A DNA stretch of 6,264 nt from Suilimivivens sp964571145 (GCA_964571145.1 CAZNAP010000130.1:1-6264); one strand, 5' to 3'; positions 1-5,517 are shown, numbered from the stretch's first letter. Translations and numbers: made by a program. The notes: generated from the sequence alone by a model not told the origin.

Positions 1-1
1 G

Positions 2-388
2 GATTCATTGGAAGAGTCAGCACAGCTTGACGGTGCAGGATATATGACTATCTTTGCTAAGATTATATCACCGTTATGTAAACCAGTTTATGCAACAATA
101 GCTTTGTTTGTTGCAGTAGGACAGTGGAACTCCTGGTTTGATGCAATGCTGTATAACCGTATGAAAGGTGAATTTACGACTTTACAGTACGAGTTGATGA
201 AACTGTTGTCTTCAGTTATGCAACAGAGTGGTAGCGCAGACTCAGCTAAAAACGTTTCAGATGCAATTACACCAACCTCAATTCGTTCCGCAGCAACAGT
301 TGTAACCATGTTGCCAATCATCTGCTTATATCCTTTCCTGCAGAGATACTTCGTAACAGGTCTGACAATCGGTGGCGTTAAAGAATAG
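2..388 (+). CDS. Carbohydrate ABC transporter permease, C-terminal part (5' end outside window)
   Basis: This is the last 128 codons of an inner-membrane permease subunit of a binding-protein-dependent ABC importer, most like the LplC/YtcP group that takes up oligosaccharides. The frame is open at the left edge from base 2. The fragment begins in the cytoplasmic EAA loop that contacts the ATPase: EESAQLDGAG, then F-x-KI-x2-PL-x-KP, as expected for the family. Two hydrophobic stretches follow: one around PVYATIALFVAVGQW, and a last one around ATVVTMLPIICLYPF. The protein ends in GLTIGGVKE, typical of this family's C terminus. A terminator follows 38 nt after the TAG stop, so this is probably the last gene of its transporter operon. 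The sugar cannot be told from this part. Confidence is high for the family and low for the substrate. Confidence 0.9.
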   Translation, partial: DSLEESAQLDGAGYMTIFAKIISPLCKPVYATIALFVAVGQWNSWFDAMLYNRMKGEFTTLQYELMKLLSSVMQQSGSADSAKNVSDAITPTSIRSAATVVTMLPIICLYPFLQRYFVTGLTIGGVKE

Positions 389-428
389 TATAGAAAAGTA
401 TAGTATAGAAAAGTATAGTATAAAAAAG
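389..428 (+). repeat. 15-nt tandem repeat directly after the permease stop codon
   Basis: The unit TATAGAAAAGTATAG occurs twice exactly (389-403 and 404-418). A decayed third copy (419-428) runs into the left arm of the terminator. The 15-nt period and TATAG core recall the CTATAG array at 971-1068. It has no recognised function. Confidence 0.75.
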
Positions 429-468
429 AAAAAGGCTGGGCACTGAATATGGTGCCTAGTCTTTTTCT
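427..468 (+). terminator. Intrinsic terminator of the permease operon
   Basis: The left arm at 427-443 pairs with the right arm at 452-468 through 17 positions, two of them G-U pairs, around an 8-nt loop. The central stem is GGCTGGGCAC against GTGCCTAGTC, flanked by an A-run on the left and a T-run on the right that also pair with each other. That makes a good intrinsic terminator on the + strand, and its symmetry could let it work on the other strand too. It lies 38 nt after the permease stop. Confidence 0.8.
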
Positions 469-471
469 ATT

Positions 472-580
472 GAATGGTGCGCCTGAGTAATGGTGTCCAG
501 CTTTTTACATCGGATGGTGCGCCTGAGTAATGGTGTCCAGCTTTTTACATCGGATGGTGCGCCCAAGTATATGGAGTCTA
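472..580 (+). repeat. 40-nt tandem repeat, two near-identical copies plus a decaying third
   Basis: Bases 472-511 and 512-551 are two 40-nt copies differing at only one position (473 versus 513). A third begins at 552, matches for about a dozen bases, then diverges. The unit contains ATGGTGCGCCTGAGTAATGG and GTGTCCAGCTTTTT. The second part resembles the right arm of the terminator just upstream (GTGCCTAGTCTTTTT, 452-466), so the array looks like duplicated and drifting copies of the terminator's 3' half. The CCTGAGTAA core also recalls the motif found after several stop codons in this window. Confidence 0.85.
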
Positions 581-619
581 GCCTATAGAGGACATTATAT
601 TTTTGAACAATTCGGATTT

Positions 620-885
620 CGGGTAAATAGCCCTTAGACTAAGAAAGTTACCCGTTGGAAACACTTGATTTAGAGCTGGTTTATTAATGGAGACGGGTAA
701 AACAACATATATAGGTTGGTTTTACCGGAGAATTTTATTGGATTCAAATGATAAACAAAGAAATCAAGATAACAAAGCGGGTAAATGAGCTTCTGCATAG
801 AGAAATTACCCTAGTTGTAAATTGAAAAGGCGAAAATCAAAGAATATGAACGGGTAATTGGAGAGCGATAGACAGAAATTACCTG
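620..885 (+). repeat. Array of four 35-nt palindromic units (CGGGTAA / TTACCCG arms)
   Basis: Four units, each exactly 35 nt, lie at 620-654, 694-728, 778-812 and 851-885. Every unit starts CGGGTAA and ends TTACCCG or a close variant (TTACCGG, TTACCCT, TTACCTG), with a 21-nt interior. Interiors differ almost completely, apart from an AGAAA-like run just before the right arm in units 1, 3 and 4. Some arms extend by matched changes: GGTAAAA/TTTTACC in unit 2 and GGTAATT/AATTACC in unit 4. The gaps between units are 39, 49 and 38 nt and are not repeated. No coding frame with a ribosome binding site crosses the array. A family of stem-loop RNAs, a protein-binding array or decayed small mobile elements are all possible. 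Confidence 0.8.
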
Positions 886-892
886 ATTTGCT

Positions 893-932
893 AGAATTCA
901 AATTTCCTTAAGGTAAGAATTCAAATTTCCTT
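893..932 (+). repeat. 17-bp direct repeat, 23-nt period
   Basis: AGAATTCAAATTTCCTT occurs exactly at 893-909 and again at 916-932. The junction contains the palindrome CCTTAAGG (906-913). This could be a recent slippage duplication or a pair of binding sites. It begins 8 nt after the last 35-nt palindromic unit. Confidence 0.8.
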
Positions 933-970
933 GGCAGCTTGGTAATCCGTATAAATTTGAGCTGTCTCAT

Positions 971-1068
971 CTATAGTGTTGTATACTATAGCATCGAATT
1001 CTATAGTATTAAATTCTATGGATTTGAGTTCTATCGTCGTTTTGAGTTCATTGTGTTGTGTTCTATAG
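971..1068 (+). repeat. 15-bp-period CTATAG repeat array upstream of amrA
   Basis: CTATAG or a close variant starts at 971, 986, 1001, 1016 and 1031, exactly 15 nt apart (CTATAG, CTATAG, CTATAG, CTATGG, CTATCG). Weaker copies follow at 1049 and 1063. The core is its own reverse complement. The array stops about 20 nt before the likely -10 box of the next gene, so it could be an operator array; it could equally be a minisatellite. Because the period is a multiple of three and stop-free in one frame, it creates a minus-strand open frame with a five-residue periodicity, which I do not accept as a gene. Confidence 0.75.
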
Positions 1069-1088
1069 ATTAAATGCTGTTTATTGTG

Positions 1089-1113
1089 TATAATAATGAA
1101 AAAATGTAAGGAG
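1089..1113 (+). promoter_or_regulatory. Likely -10 box and ribosome binding site for amrA
   Basis: A perfect TATAAT lies at 1089-1094. AAGGAG at 1108-1113 is 7 nt before the ATG at 1121, which fixes the start. No good -35 box lies 16-18 nt upstream, where the last CTATAG repeat is. Transcription would start near 1101 and give a leader of about 20 nt. Confidence 0.45.
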
Positions 1114-1120
1114 AAAGTGA

Positions 1121-2491
1121 ATGGCAATTGTAGGAGCATTTATGGTACCGCATCCACCCCTGATTGTACCGTCAGTAGGACATGGACAACAACATCAAAT
1201 TGAAAATACAGTGAAGGCTTATCATATGGTGGCTGAACAAATAGAAGATTTATATCCGGATACGATCGTGGTCATTTCTCCACATGCACCTATGTATAGA
1301 GACTACATTCATATTTCGGGCGAACCTTCTGCACGTGGCGATTTTGGGATATTTGGGGTACCAGAGGAAAAAATGGATGCTCTTTATGATGCTGACTTCG
1401 TGGATTTACTGTGTTCTAAGGCAGAAGACGGACAGATAAATGCCGGAAATGAAGGCGCTACGGACCATTTGCTTGACCATGCCACTATGGTGCCTCTTTA
1501 TTTTGTTAATCAGGTTTATACCAATTATCAATTGGTGAGAATCGGAATTTGCGGGCTTCCTTATAAGACTCATTTTCAATTAGGTGAATATATCAGACAA
1601 GTTTCAGAAGAATTGAACCGTAGGACAGTGATTATTGCAAGTGGCGATTTGTCGCATCATTTAAAAGATGACGGACCTTATGGTTACACACCGGAGGGAC
1701 CTGAATATGATCAAAAAATTATGGAAATCATGGAAAAAGCAGATTTTGCACGACTCATGGAACTGACACCGGATTTTTGCGAGAAAGCAGGCGAATGTGG
1801 TCATCGTTCCTTTGTAATGATGTCAGGTGCACTGAAGGGATTAGAAGTGCATCCTAAAAAGCTGTCCTATGAAGGCCCTTTTGGAGTAGGATACGGAATC
1901 TGTGCCTATGAAATTCATTATGCAATCAAGGACCCCTATATTAAATTAGCAAAAAGAGCTTTAGAAACCTTTGTAAAAGAAGGCTATATGATTACAGAGA
2001 AATCAATTGAAGAAGATATGATTATTAAAGAAACAGCTTCAGAAGAAACAATTACGCAAGAGGAGTTTCGAGATATTCTGGAGAAGCGAGCAGGAGCGTT
2101 TGTCTGCATCAAGAAATATGGACAACTGAGAGGATGTATCGGAACGATTCAGGCGACGGAAGACAATCTTGTTTCGGAAATGATTCATAATGCCATTAGT
2201 GCAGGGATGTACGATCCCAGATTTCCGCCTGTCAATGCACTGGAACTAAAGGATTTGGTCTATAGTGTAGACATTATGGGTGAAACAGAAACCATTGATT
2301 CGCCAGAACAGCTGGATGTGAAGAAATATGGAGTGATTGTAACCTCCGGTTCCAAGAGAGGTTTACTGTTACCCAATTTGGAGGGCGTGGATGCAATTGA
2401 AGAACAGATTGCAATTGCAAGAAACAAGGCTGGCATAAGGGCTGGTGAGAAAATAAAATTAGAACGTTTTGAAGTGATTCGACATGAATAA
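1121..2491 (+). CDS. amrA: AmmeMemoRadiSam protein: MEMO/LigB-like domain fused to AMMECR1 domain
   Basis: This 456-aa protein joins two parts of the AmmeMemoRadiSam system. Residues 1 to about 270 belong to the MEMO/LigB (class III extradiol dioxygenase-like) fold: PHPP (H11), SPHAP (H55), DH at 119-120, SGDLSHH (174-180) and ECGH (225-228) sit where this superfamily keeps its metal-site histidines and the CG pair. Residues from about 275 to 456 form an AMMECR1 domain with its hallmark LRGCIG at 336-341, DPRFPP at 365-370 and LLLPNLEGVD at 415-424. The biochemical role of the system is not known to me. No signal peptide or membrane segment is seen, so it is probably cytoplasmic. The start is supported by AAGGAG 7 nt upstream. 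The radical SAM member of the system lies downstream, beyond a 535-nt repeat-filled gap. Family is secure; whether the N-terminal domain is catalytic is open. Confidence 0.92.
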   Translation: MAIVGAFMVPHPPLIVPSVGHGQQHQIENTVKAYHMVAEQIEDLYPDTIVVISPHAPMYRDYIHISGEPSARGDFGIFGVPEEKMDALYDADFVDLLCSKAEDGQINAGNEGATDHLLDHATMVPLYFVNQVYTNYQLVRIGICGLPYKTHFQLGEYIRQVSEELNRRTVIIASGDLSHHLKDDGPYGYTPEGPEYDQKIMEIMEKADFARLMELTPDFCEKAGECGHRSFVMMSGALKGLEVHPKKLSYEGPFGVGYGICAYEIHYAIKDPYIKLAKRALETFVKEGYMITEKSIEEDMIIKETASEETITQEEFRDILEKRAGAFVCIKKYGQLRGCIGTIQATEDNLVSEMIHNAISAGMYDPRFPPVNALELKDLVYSVDIMGETETIDSPEQLDVKKYGVIVTSGSKRGLLLPNLEGVDAIEEQIAIARNKAGIRAGEKIKLERFEVIRHE

Positions 2492-2495
2492 TTGA

Positions 2496-2553
2496 AATAC
2501 CGAGTGGCGTCCCGTATTCAAACTTTCGATGCCTCATTTGGGGTAAACCAAAT
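2496..2553 (+). other. Two weak hairpins downstream of amrA
   Basis: AATAC at 2496-2500 pairs with GTATT at 2514-2518, around a loop containing GG-CGT-CC. ATTTGG at 2536-2541 pairs with CCAAAT at 2548-2553 around a 6-nt loop. Neither is followed by a clear T-run, so I do not call a terminator. Transcription from amrA may continue towards amrS. Confidence 0.35.
2499..2509 (+). repeat. Post-stop motif, degenerate copy (after amrA)
   Basis: ACCGAGTGGCG begins 7 nt after the TAA of amrA and matches the core of the motif found more completely at 4657, 4967 and 6229 (consensus near GCACCGAGTGACTAG). This copy has lost the ACTAG end. Confidence 0.5.
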
Positions 2554-2626
2554 ATTTGTTAAAGATGCATATTTTGATAAGAAAAATGCTTAATTGTCAA
2601 AGTAAAAATGATACATTGTGAAAATA

Positions 2627-2906
2627 TAGCTTATATAAATAAATTTGAATATAGGCTACGATTAAAAAAGCGTATTTTTGTATATTAATAGCCCCAATAG
2701 AATTTTAAACAAACAGGCTATTAATAAAAGGATTAAAAAGTAGCCCCGAGCAAAATTTGGTGCATTGGGCTATGAAAAAGAAGCTCTAAAAGGGCAAAAA
2801 CCGAGAATATATATAGCCTAAATTAAGAAATAAAGATGTAGGCCTAAAAAAGAAAAAATCTGTCAAAAAACAAGTAGCTCGAATATGCAAATTCAAATAT
2901 AGGCTA
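2627..2906 (+). repeat. Array of five 32-nt palindromic units (TAGCC / GGCTA arms)
   Basis: Five units, each 32 nt, lie at 2627-2658, 2689-2720, 2741-2772, 2814-2845 and 2875-2906. Each starts TAGCY and ends in GGCTA, except the fourth, which ends GGCCT(A). The second has the strongest stem: ATTAATAGCC (2684-2693) pairs perfectly with GGCTATTAAT (2716-2725). The third pairs TAGCCC with GGGCTA. The first and last units resemble each other inside as well, sharing an ATATAGGCTA end and an AATT-type centre; the other interiors differ. Gaps between units are 30, 20, 41 and 29 nt. The gap from 2492 to 3026 holds no convincing gene. The layout parallels the 35-nt array at 620-885, but with different arm sequence. 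Confidence 0.8.
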
Positions 2907-2982
2907 AAAAGTCGAAAGATAAACAATTGTTAGAAGCATACAAATTCAGAATGAAACGATACAAATGGTATAGGTGTTCAAA

Positions 2983-2998
2983 GCCTGAGTGACTAGGC
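2983..2998 (+). repeat. Palindromic copy of the post-stop motif, upstream of amrS
   Basis: GCCTGAGTGACTAGGC has GCCT and AGGC arms around GAGTGACT and contains the GAGTGACTAG core of the motif seen after stop codons elsewhere. This copy does not follow a gene end; it lies 28 nt before the GTG start of amrS. It may be the most complete, two-armed form. Confidence 0.55.
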
Positions 2999-3026
2999 AT
3001 CAAGCGATTAAGCGAAGGGGATAGAA

Positions 3027-3869
3027 GTGATTACAAGTGAAAACAAAATCAAGTGCGAGGTATGCCCTAATGAATGTCTTTTGGCATTAGGGCAAATCGG
3101 AAAATGCCGTGCCAGAAAGAATGTAGACCATAGAATTGTATCCGGCAATTACGGGAAAATCACGTCATTGGCATTAGACCCCATAGAGAAGAAACCACTA
3201 CGGCAATTTTTCCCGGGAAGCAAAATACTGTCTGTTGGAAGTTATGGGTGCAACTTGCATTGTGGTTTTTGTCAAAATCATGACATTTCTATGGTAGGAG
3301 AACAGGAAATCAGAACTATTTATTTGTCGCCTGAGGAGTTAGCACAGAAAGCTGCCGAACTGCGTGACCAAGGAAATATTGGAGTGGCGTATACTTACAA
3401 CGAGCCCTTGATTGGATATGAGTATATTAAGGATACAGCACGTATTGTGCAGTCTATGGGAATGAAAAATGTTATAGTGAGTAATGGAACTGCTAATCTA
3501 TGGGTTCTGGAAGAATTGCTTCCTTATGTTGATGCCATGAATATTGATTTAAAGGGGTTTACTCAAGAATTTTATGACAAGGTGGGTGGAAATCTAAAGA
3601 CAGTTAAGGAAACTATTCGATTGGCGGCTGCACATTGCCATGTGGAACTGACAACGCTGATTGTTCCAGGGGAAAATGATTCATTGGAAGAGATGAATGA
3701 AGAAGCAAAGTGGATTGCTTCTGTGAATCCAGATATGGTGTTGCATATTTCACGGTTTTTCCCAGAATATCAAATGCTGGATAAAGAAGCCACCTCTATT
3801 TCAAGAATAATGGACTTAGCAGAGGTTGCCCGTAAATACCTAAAAAATGTGTACTTGGGAAATTGCTAA
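3027..3869 (+). CDS. amrS: AmmeMemoRadiSam system radical SAM enzyme
   Basis: This 280-aa cytoplasmic radical SAM protein is the third component of the AmmeMemoRadiSam system. C75, C79 and C82 form the CX3CX2C motif (GCNLHCGFC) that binds the [4Fe-4S] cluster reducing S-adenosylmethionine. A second cysteine set near the N terminus (C10, C13, C17, C27) is typical of this family and probably binds metal. AYTYNEP (121-127), VSNGTAN (151-157) and NIDLKGF (172-178) fit the conserved barrel positions. Its substrate is unknown to me. The start is GTG, supported by GAAGGGG at 3014-3020, 6 nt upstream. The gene for the other two system domains lies 535 nt upstream across a palindrome array, and a flavodoxin-ferredoxin gene follows after 25 nt, probably in the same transcript. 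I see no clear promoter of its own. Confidence 0.93.
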   Translation: MITSENKIKCEVCPNECLLALGQIGKCRARKNVDHRIVSGNYGKITSLALDPIEKKPLRQFFPGSKILSVGSYGCNLHCGFCQNHDISMVGEQEIRTIYLSPEELAQKAAELRDQGNIGVAYTYNEPLIGYEYIKDTARIVQSMGMKNVIVSNGTANLWVLEELLPYVDAMNIDLKGFTQEFYDKVGGNLKTVKETIRLAAAHCHVELTTLIVPGENDSLEEMNEEAKWIASVNPDMVLHISRFFPEYQMLDKEATSISRIMDLAEVARKYLKNVYLGNC

Positions 3870-3881
3870 AAGTTCAATCGT

Positions 3882-3897
3882 GAGGAGCAAATCTATG
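3882..3897 (+). promoter_or_regulatory. Ribosome binding site that decides the EFR1 start
   Basis: GAGGAG at 3882-3887 lies 7 nt before the ATG at 3895. This favours 3895 over the in-frame ATG at 3847, which lies inside the end of amrS, has no such site and would add 16 residues unlike a flavodoxin. Confidence 0.8.
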
Positions 3898-4656
3898 ATA
3901 GGTATTTATTTTAGTGGAACTGGAAATACAAAGTTTTGCTTATCACAGTTTTTGGGTAATATTGGAACTGACATTCCTATGTATTCAATTACTGATCAGG
4001 AGGTAGTCGCGGCAATATCTGATGAGAGTGATATTGTGTTTGCTTATCCTGTTTATTACAGTAATCTTCCTAAAATTGTTTTTGACTATATAAAAAATAA
4101 TGAGTCCTTGTGGGCAGGCAAAAATATATTCGTTATAGCGACTATGGGGCTTTTCAGTGGCGACGGTGCAGGCGTTTTGGCTAGACTGCTTAAAAAGCAC
4201 GGGGCAAATATTCTAGGTGGTTTACATCTAAAAATGCCAGACTGTATTGGTGATGAGAAAGTATTAAAGAAATCCTTTGAGGAAAATAAAGCGACTATTG
4301 CTGCGACTTGTATCAAAATTCAAAAATCAGCAGAACAATATTTAGCCAATAAACCTACTAAAGAAGGTCTGGGATTCTGGTATCATGTGGCGGGATTGTT
4401 TGGACAAAGATTCTATTTTATGAATAAAACAAAAAAGTACGTACATAATCCCAAGATTAATAGAGAAAAATGCGTTGGTTGTGGCATATGTAAAAAAGTA
4501 TGTCCAATGAATAATGTGCAGATAGAAGCAAATAAAGCAGTTCCGGGTAATCGATGCACGCTGTGTTATAGCTGCTTTGCACATTGTCCGAAACAGGCAA
4601 TTACGATACTGGGTAAAAAGGTCATAGAACAACATACAATGGAGAAATACTTATAA
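3895..4656 (+). CDS. EFR1-type flavodoxin domain plus two [4Fe-4S] clusters
   Basis: This 253-aa redox protein joins an N-terminal flavodoxin-like domain to a C-terminal bacterial ferredoxin. The FMN phosphate loop is SGTGNT at residues 7-12, right after the first strand (MIGIYF). AYPVYYSNLP and VIATMGLFSG are further flavodoxin-like loops. The ferredoxin part has two CX2CX2CX3CP motifs: C193, C196, C199, C203 and C221, C224, C227, C231. The protein should pass electrons between FMN and iron-sulfur clusters in the cytoplasm. It starts 25 nt after amrS with a good ribosome binding site, so the two are probably co-transcribed and it may supply electrons to AmrS; that pairing is inference. A strong terminator lies 30 nt after its TAA stop. 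The family call is firm, the partner is not. Confidence 0.9.
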   Translation: MIGIYFSGTGNTKFCLSQFLGNIGTDIPMYSITDQEVVAAISDESDIVFAYPVYYSNLPKIVFDYIKNNESLWAGKNIFVIATMGLFSGDGAGVLARLLKKHGANILGGLHLKMPDCIGDEKVLKKSFEENKATIAATCIKIQKSAEQYLANKPTKEGLGFWYHVAGLFGQRFYFMNKTKKYVHNPKINREKCVGCGICKKVCPMNNVQIEANKAVPGNRCTLCYSCFAHCPKQAITILGKKVIEQHTMEKYL

Positions 4657-4671
4657 GTGCCGAGTGACTAG
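4657..4671 (+). repeat. Post-stop motif copy (after the EFR1 gene)
   Basis: GTGCCGAGTGACTAG begins at the first base after the TAA stop. It differs from the copy at 4967 mainly in its first bases (GTGCC versus GCACC). It also places an in-frame TAG five codons after the TAA. A separate intrinsic terminator follows at 4687. Confidence 0.65.
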
Positions 4672-4686
4672 TAATAAGCATAAAAT

Positions 4687-4741
4687 AAAAAAAGAACTTT
4701 TGCAAAATAGAAATACCCTATGGAGCAAAAGTTCTTTTTTT
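4687..4741 (+). terminator. Strong intrinsic terminator after amrS-EFR1
   Basis: A perfect 17-bp stem: the left arm at 4687-4703 (seven A, then GAACTTTTGC) pairs with the right arm at 4725-4741 (GCAAAAGTTC, then seven T). The 21-nt loop is long, but ATAG (4707-4710) and CTAT (4718-4721) can close it further. The A-run and T-run are symmetric, so it may terminate on both strands. Confidence 0.9.
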
Positions 4742-4749
4742 GATATACT
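4741..4749 (+). promoter_or_regulatory. Possible extended -10 promoter for the DUF3006-like / HD-GYP genes
   Basis: TGATATACT gives TG-N-TATACT, an extended -10 box one base from consensus, with no clear -35 box. Its first T is the last base of the preceding terminator stem. Transcription would start near 4756, leaving about 29 nt before the ATG at 4785. Confidence 0.4.
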
Positions 4750-4784
4750 ATTTCTGGATTATAAAACAACAGTGAGGAGCAGAT

Positions 4785-4967
4785 ATGTTTGAACGAATTG
4801 ACTATATTGTAAAAAGAATTGATGGAGATTATGCGTATTTAATGCAGATTGACCAACCGGATACAGAACTAAAATGTGTTGCGAGAGCCTTACTGCCGGA
4901 AACGATCGAAGAAGGAACGAAGCTCGCATACGAGATGATGCAATATGAATTAATGGGAAATTATTAG
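4785..4967 (+). CDS. Small protein resembling DUF3006
   Basis: This 60-aa acidic protein has no signal peptide or membrane segment. The layout IDYIVKRIDGDYAYL, a variable stretch, then VARALLPETIEEGTKL resembles the short DUF3006 family, whose members carry an ID-R-E/DG-A pattern and then a P-x-x-LLP-x-x-x-x-EG motif. The proline that usually precedes the LLP segment is replaced here. No molecular role is known to me for this family. The start is well supported by GAGGAG at 4774-4779, 5 nt before the ATG. The gene sits between a terminator and the HD-GYP gene, 34 nt ahead of the latter, so the two may share a transcript. That the gene is real is quite certain; the family match is moderate, made by eye. 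Confidence 0.75.
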   Translation: MFERIDYIVKRIDGDYAYLMQIDQPDTELKCVARALLPETIEEGTKLAYEMMQYELMGNY

Positions 4968-4980
4968 CACCGAGTGACTA
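4967..4980 (+). repeat. Post-stop motif copy (after the DUF3006-like gene)
   Basis: GCACCGAGTGACTA starts with the last base of the TAG stop. TAG-CAC and GTG-a-CTA around CGA could form a small stem with one bulged base. It lies 21 nt before the HD-GYP start codon. Confidence 0.65.
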
Positions 4981-5001
4981 AAGAAAAGAAGAGACAATTT
5001 A

Positions 5002-5517
5002 ATGATAGAATTTAATTTTATTGAAGTTTTATTTGCATTATCTTATGCGCTGGACTGTGTGGAACATGACTTGATTGGTGTAACGACTAATCATGGTAAA
5101 CGTGTGGCAACCTTGGCGATGTGCATAGGTGAAAAACTGGGTTTGTTGACGGAGAAAGAGGATAAACAGATTTTATCTGCTTGTGCGGTTATGCACGACT
5201 GTGCTTTGTCGGAGTATATTCAGGATGAATTTGCAGGTTCTTATATAGCGGCAGCCGGAGAGACCTTACCGAATTTAGGTGTGCATTGCACAATGGGAGA
5301 AGTTTCCATGATGCTGATGCCATTTGACCAAAATAGGGCAAAAGAAGCCGTTTTATATCATCATGAAAATGCAGATGGAAGTGGTCCTTTTGGTAAAAAG
5401 ACGGAGGACATTCCACTATTTGCAAGCCTGATTCAAATTGCAGATACAGTAGATGCGCACTACGATTTAAGTTGGGTGGATGATAGTAAGAGAAATGAAT
5501 TAAAGCTCTTTTTATAA
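5002..5517 (+). CDS. N-terminal HD domain fragment (translatable first half)
   Basis: The first 171 codons, ending at the in-frame TAA, encode one HD-type phosphohydrolase domain. H31 (TTNHGKRV), the H65-D66 pair (VMHDCAL), the HHE at 120-122 and DGSGPF at 125-130 align with the HD-GYP pattern. The domain is degenerate, however: HDIGK is replaced by HDCAL and GYP by GPF, so it may be non-catalytic. D148 (QIADTVD) matches the conserved aspartate after the GYP loop. The ribosome binding site is weak (AGAAGAGA at 4987-4994) compared with the AGGAG sites of neighbouring genes. Translation alone would give a single-domain protein; whether it is stable is unknown. Confidence 0.6.
   Translation: MIEFNFIEVLFALSYALDCVEHDLIGVTTNHGKRVATLAMCIGEKLGLLTEKEDKQILSACAVMHDCALSEYIQDEFAGSYIAAAGETLPNLGVHCTMGEVSMMLMPFDQNRAKEAVLYHHENADGSGPFGKKTEDIPLFASLIQIADTVDAHYDLSWVDDSKRNELKLFL

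Noticed and set aside
687..788. 33-codon open frame inside the 35-nt palindrome array
   Set aside because: It has no ribosome binding site, crosses repeat units and has no recognisable motif.
921..1139. Minus-strand 72-aa open frame with a five-residue periodicity (IELKS, IEFNT, IEFDA, IVYNT)
   Set aside because: The frame comes from the 15-bp CTATAG repeat, overlaps the amrA start and promoter, and begins inside a coding region on the other strand.
2536..2553. Terminator after amrA
   Set aside because: The stem is only 6 bp and no T-run follows; it is listed only as a weak hairpin.
2627..2906. CRISPR array
   Set aside because: The units are about CRISPR-repeat size but are not identical; only the arms are kept, the gaps vary from 20 to 41 nt, and no cas gene is present. 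The same reasoning excludes 620-885.
3847..3894. Upstream ATG start for the EFR1 gene, giving 269 aa
   Set aside because: It has no ribosome binding site, overlaps amrS and adds residues before the flavodoxin's first strand; GAGGAG supports 3895.
4657..4980. tracrRNA-like tail (GCACCGAGT resembles the last hairpin of a known tracrRNA)
   Set aside because: The complementary CGGTGC arm is missing, there is no repeat or anti-repeat, and there are no cas genes.
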